Position numbers and translations under genes: made by a program. DNA of 7,972 bases from Oscillospiraceae bacterium (GTDB lineage Bacteria; Bacillota; Clostridia; Oscillospirales; Ruminococcaceae). Positions 1 to 5,975 of this stretch are shown here, piece after piece. The notes under the pieces are model-generated. The model had not been told where the DNA came from. It saw nothing but the letters and a program-made list of their open reading frames with translations, and ran no database searches. How positions within the stretch are numbered: position 1 is the stretch's first letter; each line of letters begins with the position of its first letter. The stretch lies in assembly GCA_016297165.1 (NCBI GenBank), contig JAEDHF010000085.1:1-7972 (forward strand), read 5' to 3'.

Positions 1-60
1 GTAAATCCGAGTAAAACATACCATACTCTGAATTTAATGCTTTTGAAATAGTTTATTAGC

Positions 61-729
61 TTATGCTTCAAACTTATACCCCATTCCGCGAAGCGTTACA
101 ATAAATTTTCTGTACTCGCCGAGATTATTGCGAAGCATTTTGATATGGGTGTCTATAGTCCTGTCATCCCCGAAAAAGTCATAGCCCCAGACCTCGGAGA
201 GAAGCCTGTCTCTCGTAAGGGCGATATTCTTATTTCTTACAAGGTAGAAAAGAAGGTCGTATTCCTTAGGAGTAAGATTAGCCTTTTCACCGTCTATGGT
301 TACGCTTCTTGCAGTAAAATTGATTTCGAGTCCTTCGAACTTTGCAATATCACCCACTGCCGTTGAAGTCTGGTTTCTCTTTATGATTGCATTTATACGG
401 GCAAGAACCTCCTTAGGAGAAAAAGGCTTAACTACATAATCGTCGGCGCCGATTTCAAACCCGAAAAGTTTATCGTATTCCTCACCTCTTGCTGAAAGCA
501 TAAGTACGGGAACATTTTTAATCTTACGGATTTCCTTGCAGGCTGAAAAACCGTCAAGCTTAGGCATCATAACATCAAGAATTACTATATCATAATCTCC
601 TGTACGTACCATTTCAACCGCCTGCATACCGTCAACCGCTTCGAAAACCTCGTGACCCTCAAATTCAGCATATTCCTTTATTACTTCTCTAATTTTCTGC
701 TCATCGTCCGCTACCAGTATTTTATACAT
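61..729 (-). CDS. OmpR/PhoB-family response regulator
   Basis: Two-component DNA-binding response regulator of 222 residues, the usual size for the family. The N-terminal receiver domain (about 1-118) has the acidic pair D8/D9, the phospho-acceptor D52 in the ILDVMMP motif, the conserved switch residue S79 and K101 in the KPF motif. The C-terminal winged-helix domain (about 126-222) carries the LTPKEYDLL recognition-domain start, an RTIDTHI-type helix and the closing RGMGYKFE hairpin. All key phosphorylation residues are present, so it should be a normal phospho-dependent regulator. The ATG at 729 is preceded by a GCAGG ribosome site about 9 bases away. The gene sits behind an intrinsic terminator and a long leader (see 757-797 and 941-969). 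No cognate kinase is visible; it may lie beyond the left edge, or be the odd kinase-like protein at 1014-2078. The target genes are unknown. Confidence 0.97.
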   Translation of the reverse strand: MYKILVADDEQKIREVIKEYAEFEGHEVFEAVDGMQAVEMVRTGDYDIVILDVMMPKLDGFSACKEIRKIKNVPVLMLSARGEEYDKLFGFEIGADDYVVKPFSPKEVLARINAIIKRNQTSTAVGDIAKFEGLEINFTARSVTIDGEKANLTPKEYDLLFYLVRNKNIALTRDRLLSEVWGYDFFGDDRTIDTHIKMLRNNLGEYRKFIVTLRGMGYKFEA

Positions 730-756
730 ACCAATACCTGCCTTTCCAAAATTTGT

Positions 757-797
757 AAAAAAAAGTTCAGTAGAGAGCCTGTGGATCTGTACTGAAC
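757..797 (-). terminator. Intrinsic terminator (possible attenuator) before the response regulator
   Basis: On the minus strand a 33-base hairpin (797-765) is followed directly by eight T (764-757). The outer stem is GTTCAGTA/TACTGAAC (8 bp). After a C-C mismatch it continues with AGA/TCT, another mismatch, CC/GG and a three-base loop, giving 13 bp in total. The T-run lies only on the minus-strand 3' side, so it terminates minus-strand transcripts. It could end the six-gene operon, but it also lies just 27 bases before the response-regulator start, inside that gene's predicted leader. Confidence 0.85.
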
Positions 798-864
798 GTG
801 ATTGTCCCCATAAAGGAGAAAATGAAATGAAATCAGATTAAAATGAAATGTTGGGAGAGGAAAT

Positions 865-926
865 TATGATTAATTCATCATTAACCATCATCAAAGGGTG
901 ACCCCCTTGACTGTTATCAGTATAAC
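865..926 (-). promoter_or_regulatory. Structured leader RNA upstream of the response regulator
   Basis: Three consecutive minus-strand hairpins follow the predicted promoter. Positions 926-913 form a 5-bp stem (GTTAT/ATAAC, four-base loop). Positions 910-891 form an 8-bp stem with tetraloop GTCA. Positions 888-866 form a 9-bp stem with a five-base loop. The second and third each contain one G-U pair that would be a mismatch if the plus strand were transcribed, which favours a minus-strand RNA structure. A pyrimidine-rich stretch follows, with CATTTCATTTT twice (850-840 and 829-819), and then the terminator. It matches no riboswitch class that I recognise. Confidence 0.45.
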
Positions 927-932
927 CCATAT

Positions 933-954
933 ATGTGATAATTATGTGATAATT
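933..954. repeat. Perfect 11-bp tandem repeat at the response-regulator promoter
   Basis: ATGTGATAATT occurs twice head to tail (933-943 and 944-954), covering the -10 element and the adjoining spacer. An 11-bp direct-repeat spacing, one helical turn, is typical of OmpR/PhoB dimer sites. This makes it a candidate autoregulatory operator for the regulator encoded downstream. A site over the -10 would suggest repression. Confidence 0.5.
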
Positions 955-969
955 CATAAAAAAAATCAA
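941..969 (-). promoter_or_regulatory. Predicted sigma-A promoter for the response regulator
   Basis: The -35 TTGATT (969-964) and -10 CATAAT (946-941) are separated by 17 bases. The predicted start is near 934, which gives a leader of about 205 bases that includes the terminator at 757-797. No convincing promoter was found in the 27 bases between that terminator and the gene, so transcription of the regulator probably has to pass the terminator. Confidence 0.55.
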
Positions 970-1013
970 GTGAATTAGGCATAAAATTTGTCATAACATG
1001 GTGTCGGATTTTG

Positions 1014-2078
1014 TCATTTTTTATCATGCAGAAAACCGAGCACGGAAGAAAGATTATCCTTTTCCTCGATGTCATCAAGGCTTATCACATTCATTCTGAA
1101 GGCGCTTCCGTTTGTATGGCGGTAAAGCTTTACCTGCTCATCAGTTTCATGCTCCCAGATTTCACGGCTAAGAAAAAGTATTTCTTCATCATCGGGATCA
1201 CCCTTTACCTTTTTGAGCTTAACGGGAACAGAGCCGATTATTTCTACTCTTCCCTCGTTTCGCTTAAGCTTTACTATTCCATTCATAGCAATAAACAGGC
1301 TTTTTATAGTCCTGCCCGAAGCTTTAAAGATATTTTCGCTGAAACGCTCCTCTGCCAAAAAGGCACACCGAACCGAAAGAGTGTTATCTAAAGCTTCGTT
1401 ATTATCGCTGACTGCAATAAAACAATCCCCATTATCTCCCAGAAGAAAAAAGAGCTTTATCATATTAAGCATAGCAATTTCAAAGAGGTTATAATCTATT
1501 TTTATATATGACGCCGAAATATCAACAACTGGACAAATCAGTTTATTACTAACCTTTACATTAGCTTCAATTCGATAAAAAGTATCAAAGATATATTTCT
1601 TCAGCGAAATATATGCTTCTCCCTTTTCCGAACCGCAGCAGTGCAGAATATCAAGCCCGTGGTCGTAAATTTCGCTTGCATAAGCGGACAAAAGAGAAAG
1701 GCTTTCCTTTTCGCTTTCTTCTGCATTCTTAAACAGGCTATCCGAAAGGTTAAGAATGTTAAAGGCATTATGACATATATCAACGGAGCTGTTATATATG
1801 GTAGAATAGGCTAAGCGCGTTTTTTCCGTAGCAGGAAAAATCCTGCACATGATATCATTGTTCACAAGACGGGTTATAACGGCTTTATAATATACTCCGT
1901 CCGACCTGAAAATATGGCTTATTTCGCCCTCGCTCTTCGTAAAGCTATCTTTAAGCGCTTCACGAAAACGAAGTAGCCGCCTGAAAAGTGGGTCGTTATC
2001 ACACCATATCACAGCAAATGAGTCGCTTAATATGCCGCAATACCCCATTTTTGAAAAATCAAAGCCAAGCTCGCCCAT
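1014..2078 (-). CDS. Cytoplasmic protein resembling a degenerate PAS/histidine kinase
   Basis: Protein of 354 residues without signal peptide or membrane segment; no family recognised with certainty. Residues about 10-85 have a PAS-like look. Residues 90-150 are helical, with an H-box-like ICHNAFNIL (His103). About 100 residues later, the normal H-to-N-box distance, IDYNLFEIAMLNMIK (194-208) resembles a kinase N-box, but the second Asn-Ala is replaced. The DxGxG ADP-binding motif appears as SDNNEAL (224-230), and the glycine-rich G2 box is lost near 255-263. It therefore looks like a pseudokinase that may not bind ATP; this is inference from weak similarity. A C-terminal extension follows position 290. 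The ATG at 2078 is chosen because AAAGGA lies 9 bases upstream; the TTG at 2087, overlapping the previous stop, has no properly spaced site. It is the last gene of the operon, and the response regulator follows 284 bases later. Confidence 0.8.
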   Translation of the reverse strand: MGELGFDFSKMGYCGILSDSFAVIWCDNDPLFRRLLRFREALKDSFTKSEGEISHIFRSDGVYYKAVITRLVNNDIMCRIFPATEKTRLAYSTIYNSSVDICHNAFNILNLSDSLFKNAEESEKESLSLLSAYASEIYDHGLDILHCCGSEKGEAYISLKKYIFDTFYRIEANVKVSNKLICPVVDISASYIKIDYNLFEIAMLNMIKLFFLLGDNGDCFIAVSDNNEALDNTLSVRCAFLAEERFSENIFKASGRTIKSLFIAMNGIVKLKRNEGRVEIIGSVPVKLKKVKGDPDDEEILFLSREIWEHETDEQVKLYRHTNGSAFRMNVISLDDIEEKDNLSSVLGFLHDKK

Positions 2079-2083
2079 AAACG

Positions 2084-2284
2084 TCAATCCTTTATAAGCT
2101 TCTTTTCTTTTCCGTTTTCGTCAACAACATATACATTCTCAAGCTGACCAATAAGGCTGCGGCGAAAACCTTCACGGTATTCATCCCTCAGCTGCTTCTG
2201 TTCAGCCTTTTCTTCGGGAGTAAGCTCCTCGGTTTTCGATTTTCTCGCAAGATAATTTATTCTTTCAATTTTACTCTTTTCCAT
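2084..2284 (-). CDS. DUF896 (YnzC-like) small protein
   Basis: A 66-residue soluble protein matching the DUF896/YnzC family. The helical hairpin KIERINYLARKSK (5-17), the turn ELTPEEKAEQ (20-29), and the LRDEYREGFRRSL helix (32-44) followed by a short beta-like tail (VYVVDENG) are family hallmarks. The family is widespread in Firmicutes, small, and without an established biochemical role. The start at 2284 overlaps the end of the upstream membrane-protein gene by 14 bases and is preceded by AGGGTG. The next gene begins within a few bases of its stop, so it is translated as part of the flavin-transferase operon. Its presence there may be operon convenience rather than shared function. Confidence 0.93.
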   Translation of the reverse strand: MEKSKIERINYLARKSKTEELTPEEKAEQKQLRDEYREGFRRSLIGQLENVYVVDENGKEKKLIKD

Positions 2285-2807
2285 TTTTCACCCTATTATA
2301 AATATATACTTCGAATTTCTTATTCCTTCTGATAAGCATAACCAGCGCCCCCGTAAGAGCTCCGCTAAGAATTCCTGAAAACAAAAGGGCAGGTAGCATA
2401 TAAAAGATACTGAAAACCCCATAAAAAATAAAGGAAACAAGTATCTGTCCCATATTATGTGCCAAAGCGCCGCCGATACTAACGATTATTTCGTAGTTAA
2501 ACGCTTTCTTAAAAAGCACCATAGCAAAAAGTGCAGATATTCCGCCTACAAGGCTGAAAAGTATGGCGGTAAGTCTGCCTGTTACAACTGCCGACAGAAT
2601 ACACCTGGCGAAAAGCACCAGAAAACAGTCCGTAAACCTGAAAATCCTGTCATGCATAAGCATAAAGAGGGTAACCACATTGGCAAGACCTATTTTTGCA
2701 GCAGGACAAAAAGGAAAAGGCGGTATCAACAGTTCAATCACAAACAGACCGAGAGAAACACCTGTAAGAACCGCCAATAACACCAATTTTCCGGCAGTAT
2801 TCTTCAT
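2271..2807 (-). CDS. Gx transporter family membrane protein (Hpre_diP_synt_I type)
   Basis: Integral membrane protein of 178 residues with about five hydrophobic segments and a basic C-terminus. Family signatures are AAKIGLANVVTLF (36-48), LFSLVGGISAL (83-93) and GGALAHNMGQILVS (112-125). These match proteins annotated either as Gx transporter family or as heptaprenyl diphosphate synthase component I. The enzymatic name is doubtful for a polytopic protein; an ECF-transporter-like substrate-binding or redox-linked membrane role fits better, but the substrate is unknown. Its ATG overlaps the stop of the NusG_II gene (shared ATGA, 2804-2807). This pairing with a NusG_II protein and ApbE recurs in Firmicutes and suggests work at the membrane with extracytoplasmic flavin or quinone redox chemistry. 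Confidence 0.88.
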   Translation of the reverse strand: MKNTAGKLVLLAVLTGVSLGLFVIELLIPPFPFCPAAKIGLANVVTLFMLMHDRIFRFTDCFLVLFARCILSAVVTGRLTAILFSLVGGISALFAMVLFKKAFNYEIIVSIGGALAHNMGQILVSFIFYGVFSIFYMLPALLFSGILSGALTGALVMLIRRNKKFEVYIYNRVKNGKE

Positions 2808-3181
2808 CGGCTCACACCATCCGTTTCTATAGCTCCGCTTTTTATTACGATTTCAAGCCTATGGGGCATACATATTACCGGCATAAAGGGACTGTCGCTA
2901 AGCCCTGTTTTTATACATGTTTTATCGGGGCAGTCAGCCTCAATAACTCCGATTTTTCCATCCTTCAGACAAACTTTATTATAGCCGCTATCCGTTTTAA
3001 CAGTAAATACCTTGTTTTCGCCGCTGAGATCGATACAATACAGCAGCTCGCCGCCGGAGTAGATGTACGCAGTCTTATTTTCACCGTTACCGGCAGTAAG
3101 GAGAAAAAAGCAACATAATAAAGCCGCCGAAAGAAGAATAACAGCAAAAGCAATTAACCCTGTTTTTTTCTTATTATTCAT
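2804..3181 (-). CDS. Membrane-anchored NusG domain II protein
   Basis: A 125-residue protein with a lysine-rich N-terminus and one hydrophobic segment (about 8-30) acting as signal anchor, so the rest faces outside. Residues 36-120 match the NusG domain II (DUF1312) fold. The domain shows its characteristic ADCPDKTCIKTG (82-93) and the PVICMPHRLEIVI strand (101-113), with C84, C89 and C104 as candidate redox or metal-binding cysteines. Despite the domain name it lacks the NusG NGN/KOW parts and is not a transcription factor. The ATG at 3181 overlaps the apbE end by 8 bases and has no good ribosome site (AAAGGA is 18 bases away), so translation is probably coupled to apbE. Known relatives sit beside Gx proteins and flavin-transfer systems; the molecular role is not established. 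Confidence 0.88.
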   Translation of the reverse strand: MNNKKKTGLIAFAVILLSAALLCCFFLLTAGNGENKTAYIYSGGELLYCIDLSGENKVFTVKTDSGYNKVCLKDGKIGVIEADCPDKTCIKTGLSDSPFMPVICMPHRLEIVIKSGAIETDGVSR

Positions 3182-4169
3182 AAATCAAGCTGAAACTATC
3201 CTTTAAATCCTCAGAAACAACAATACCATCGTCTGTAAAGAAAACATATCCACAGTTCATTCTATCAAGTAACTCGCTCCCTTTTTCGGTGCCAAGCACA
3301 AAGGCGGCTGTAGAAAGGCAGTCTCCCTTAAATGCATCGGAGCATACAACGGTTACGCTCCTCACTCCGGATTCGGAAGGAAAAGCGGTATTACTGTCAA
3401 AAATATGGTGGTATCTTTTCCCGTCTTGTTCAAAATAACGCTGATAATCCCCTGAGGTAACTATTGAAATATCGGAAAGTCCGCTGATAATGCCGCCGAC
3501 ATCTTCACCTCTCGGGTCAGCGATTCCGATATCATAGCCTTTTCCGTTCTTGTTTCCTATAATATATATACTGCCACCGAAATCAATTATAGCTGACTTA
3601 ACGCCCTTATCCTTAAGAAAGGCTACAGCCTTATTTACAGCGTAGCCTTTAGCGCAGGCTCCAAGATTTATTGAAACCTGTTCATTATCAAAGCAGAGAG
3701 CCTCTTGTTCATAATTGAGCTTAATATGTTCATAACCCTTAAAACCAATAAACGGTTCAAGCTTGTTCATATCCGGAACAGCTTGCAAATCTGTCCCGAT
3801 GCCCCATAGGTCGATAAGCTTACCGAGACCTATATCGAAAGCTCCGCCTGTTTCATAGCAATAGGAGAGAGAGTCGCTTATAAGGTTAAAAACCTCGCTG
3901 TCGGTCTTTATCTCGCAGGAAAACGCTGAATTATTAAGCTCGCTTATAAAGCTGTTTTCAATGGCTACAGATACCTTATTTTCAATTTCTCTTACCTTTT
4001 CAAAGCATTCATCAATTATCCTGTCCCCGTTATCACAGCCATAAACCGTAACGGATACAATCGTCCCCAGAAGGTAATCCGATTTTTTTACTGGAGTCTC
4101 AGCCGAACAGGCAGAAAAAAGGAAAATGGCTATAAAAAGCGAAGCTGCTTTAATCAATCTTTGCAGCAT
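3174..4169 (-). CDS. apbE: FAD:protein FMN transferase, lipoprotein
   Basis: ApbE-family enzyme that transfers FMN from FAD onto Thr/Ser of extracytoplasmic redox proteins. With the ATG at 4169 it has 331 residues, the normal length. It starts with a compact lipoprotein signal ending FLFSAC (Cys21). Motifs: LLGTIV (33-38), GGAFDIG (108-114), INLGACAKGYAVNK (167-180), IIDFGGSIY (194-202), TSGDYQRY (238-245), HHIFDSNTAFP (254-264) and GDCLSTA (282-288), where D283 and T287 are the expected metal ligands. The usual HI-DP-TG-P motif is altered to DS and TA here. A TTG at 4196 would add nine residues, but its AGGAGG is 15 bases away; the ATG gives the better signal peptide. The gene overlaps the XRE gene by 20 bases. 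No FMN-accepting substrate protein is seen nearby. Confidence 0.93.
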   Translation of the reverse strand: MLQRLIKAASLFIAIFLFSACSAETPVKKSDYLLGTIVSVTVYGCDNGDRIIDECFEKVREIENKVSVAIENSFISELNNSAFSCEIKTDSEVFNLISDSLSYCYETGGAFDIGLGKLIDLWGIGTDLQAVPDMNKLEPFIGFKGYEHIKLNYEQEALCFDNEQVSINLGACAKGYAVNKAVAFLKDKGVKSAIIDFGGSIYIIGNKNGKGYDIGIADPRGEDVGGIISGLSDISIVTSGDYQRYFEQDGKRYHHIFDSNTAFPSESGVRSVTVVCSDAFKGDCLSTAAFVLGTEKGSELLDRMNCGYVFFTDDGIVVSEDLKDSFSLIYE

Positions 4170-4539
4170 TAAAATACATTTCTGTAAGACAGGCAAAAAG
4201 CGCCTGCTTATCCTCCTGGCTAATATTGCTTTTTTCGAATATCTGCTTTCCCTTTTCGAGATAATCAGCAGCCTCTCTTATAGAAGTCGAATCAGAGGTT
4301 GAATTGAAAACAAAGCGTTCCTTACTGTCAAGAATCAGGCTTTTCGAATCATCGGTAAGGAATTCCACCGATACGCCAAGCTCACCGGCAATTTTAGAAA
4401 GGACATCCTTTTTAGGTTTTCTTGAACCATTAAGATAATTTGCAAGACCTCTGTATGTAATACCGATTTTTTCAGCAAAATCAGTTTTGCTTATGTCTTT
4501 TCTTCCGATAAGGATTTCAAGCTTTTCACCTAAAACCAT
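4150..4539 (-). CDS. XRE-family helix-turn-helix regulator
   Basis: A 129-residue protein. Residues about 4-62 form a Cro/C1-type helix-turn-helix: SKTDFAEKIGITYRGLANYL (17-36) is the HTH, and the later KIAGELGVSVEFL (49-61) is the typical closing helices. The C-terminal 65 residues contain a helical region (88-127) that may dimerise or sense a signal; no ligand domain is recognised. The start at 4539 has AGG 8 bases upstream. It is the first gene of the apbE operon, and its promoter region is full of TGAACAA/TTGTTCA half-sites. It most likely represses its own operon. Release could depend on redox or flavin status, but nothing in the sequence shows the signal. Confidence 0.92.
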   Translation of the reverse strand: MVLGEKLEILIGRKDISKTDFAEKIGITYRGLANYLNGSRKPKKDVLSKIAGELGVSVEFLTDDSKSLILDSKERFVFNSTSDSTSIREAADYLEKGKQIFEKSNISQEDKQALFACLTEMYFNAAKID

Positions 4540-4586
4540 AGCTGTTACCTACCTTTAAGCTGCTTCGTTCAGCGTATTGAAATTTA

Positions 4587-4647
4587 TGAACAAATATGCC
4601 ATTGTTCACATTTTTAACGTTCATACATTCATTATATATATGAACAA
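4587..4647. promoter_or_regulatory. Cluster of TGAACAA half-sites, probable XRE operators
   Basis: One 22-bp inverted repeat (4587-4608) is TGAACAA, eight bases, TTGTTCA. A second, wider one pairs GTTCATA (4619-4625) with TATGAAC (4639-4645), and TGAACAA recurs at 4641-4647. ATGAACAA is repeated exactly at 4586-4593 and 4640-4647. The sites cover the promoter spacer, the start point and the early leader, as expected for autorepression by the adjacent XRE protein. Confidence 0.6.
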
Positions 4648-4659
4648 GCAATTTGTCAA
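4631..4659 (-). promoter_or_regulatory. Perfect-consensus promoter of the XRE-apbE operon
   Basis: TTGACA (4659-4654), a 17-base spacer and TATAAT (4636-4631) on the minus strand match the sigma-A consensus at every position. Transcription should start near 4624, about 85 bases before the XRE start codon. Such a strong promoter overlapped by inverted repeats implies tight repression. Confidence 0.88.
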
Positions 4660-4724
4660 GATAATTTCTGATTTTTCTACATATTTTTCTATACGGCATT
4701 GGTGATTAAATCAATAATTCATCT

Positions 4725-5951
4725 TTAATCCCCTCTGAATTCATCGGGAATATTCTCCGTTATTACCTTCTCGAAAAAGTCATAGCTTGTATTCTTACAA
4801 CCGTGGGCTGCCGCAAGTTCCCTTGTATATTCTGAAAATGGATAAACCCTTATATTACGGTATCCGGAGTCATAATGATTTATCAGAGGAACAGCGTCAG
4901 GCTCAGATATCGTTATCTCGCCGCTTTCGTTATTCTTTGTGACGGTGATTCTTCCGAGATACTCTACCATAGAATAAGGATTATCCATAGCCGAAAGGAA
5001 ATTTCCGAGGCAATAAAACACGAAGGACTTCCCTCCGTCAGTCTTTTGCAGATATTCCATAGATTGTATGGTATGCGGCTGTGTTCCTACTATTATATCA
5101 GCGCCCCAATCCGCAAGCTTCTGTGCAAAACTATACTGCTGCTCTGAAATAACGGTTGTAACTTCAATTCCGAAATGCACGCTCACAATTACACAATCCG
5201 CTATCTCCTGCGCTTTTCTGACCTGCTCTTCTATAAGCTCTTCCTGAGAAAGATACGTTACCTTGCATGGGGAATCTTTTGGCAGGTATAATCCGTTTGT
5301 ATGCTCCATATAGCCAAAAAAAGCGAATTTTATGCCATTTACGGTAAGAGTTCTTATGTTATTCATATCCTCTTCGTTTTCATAAGCCCCGTAAACAGGT
5401 ACATCGGGATGCTCGGTTTTCCAGAAATTGAGGGTTGAAAGTAAGCCCCTTTCACCCTTATCAAGAACATGATTGTTGGATATCGAAAAGGCGTCAAAGC
5501 CTATCCGCAGCATTTCATCAGCCAGATCTGTCGGAGAACAGAAGGAGGGATATGTCGAAGGCTCATATTCATCGGAAATTATGGTCTCCTGATTTAAAAT
5601 AGCAAGGTCCGCCTCCTCAATAAGATGAGCCACGTTCTGATATGCATAGGTAAAATCGTAATAGGTTCCGTCAGATGAACGCTCCTTTGCCTGTCTGTAT
5701 ATGGGGGTATGTATAAGATTATCTCCTGCACAGACTATCCTGACGGTAGATAAAATCGGTTCCGGTTTCTCTGTCTGCGTTGCAGTAGCTTCCGGTGTTG
5801 TCATAACTGTACTCGTTACCGTCTCGGGAGCCTCGGTAATTATCTGTGCAGTACCCTCTGTAGCTAAGGCAGTTGTTCTATCCGCAATATCGCTGCTGCA
5901 GCCGCTTAAAAACACTGCAGCCAACAAAACAAATAACGCTATTCGTCTCAA
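4725..5951 (-). CDS. CapA-family lipoprotein (PGA_cap, metallophosphoesterase-like fold)
   Basis: A 408-residue predicted lipoprotein: signal peptide with FLSGC (Cys18), a Thr/Glu-rich linker (about 24-68), then a CapA/PGA_cap domain (70-320). Metallophosphoesterase-like motifs are CAGDNLIH (74-81), LNQET (119-123), SNNHVLDKG (158-166), SVHFGIEV (257-264), GADIIVGTQPHTIQ (283-296) and CLGNFLS (314-320), so the catalytic-type residues are retained. Founding members take part in poly-gamma-glutamate capsule export or anchoring. No capB, capC or capE is nearby, so the substrate is unknown and a general envelope role is more likely. Translation starts at TTG (5951), supported by AGGAG 8 bases upstream and by the signal peptide that follows. 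It lies 24 bases after the serine hydrolase and is probably cotranscribed with it. Confidence 0.93.
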   Translation of the reverse strand: MRRIALFVLLAAVFLSGCSSDIADRTTALATEGTAQIITEAPETVTSTVMTTPEATATQTEKPEPILSTVRIVCAGDNLIHTPIYRQAKERSSDGTYYDFTYAYQNVAHLIEEADLAILNQETIISDEYEPSTYPSFCSPTDLADEMLRIGFDAFSISNNHVLDKGERGLLSTLNFWKTEHPDVPVYGAYENEEDMNNIRTLTVNGIKFAFFGYMEHTNGLYLPKDSPCKVTYLSQEELIEEQVRKAQEIADCVIVSVHFGIEVTTVISEQQYSFAQKLADWGADIIVGTQPHTIQSMEYLQKTDGGKSFVFYCLGNFLSAMDNPYSMVEYLGRITVTKNNESGEITISEPDAVPLINHYDSGYRNIRVYPFSEYTRELAAAHGCKNTSYDFFEKVITENIPDEFRGD

Positions 5952-5975
5952 TTCAATCTCTCCTTTATTGTACGC

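Noticed and set aside
1..60. Start of another minus-strand gene (ATG codons near 13-24), perhaps the cognate sensor kinase
   Set aside because: Too few codons remain in the window and no clear ribosome site is present.
145..366. Plus-strand open frames across the minus-strand genes
   Set aside because: They lie wholly opposite genes with clear protein families, lack ribosome sites and show no recognisable domains.
819..835. AGGAG followed by ATG on the plus strand in the 730-1013 gap
   Set aside because: The reading frames close after two to four codons. The AGGAG is the complement of a pyrimidine-rich leader stretch.
855..900. Second minus-strand promoter (TTGATG with a distant CATAAT)
   Set aside because: The spacing is about 20 bases, and the same bases form a stable RNA hairpin downstream of a better promoter.
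2352..2366. SGALT (148-152) in the Gx protein as a flavinylation motif
   Set aside because: It lies in a predicted membrane helix and departs from the SGAT-type consensus by an inserted residue.
4170..4196. TTG at 4196 as the apbE start
   Set aside because: The AGGAGG is 15 bases away, too far for a good site, and the ATG at 4169 gives a compact lipoprotein signal; not fully excluded.
4701..4733. Inverted repeat GATTAAA/TTTAATC at the capA stop codon as a terminator
   Set aside because: The stem is AT-only except for one pair, the loop is 13 bases and no T-run follows on the minus strand.
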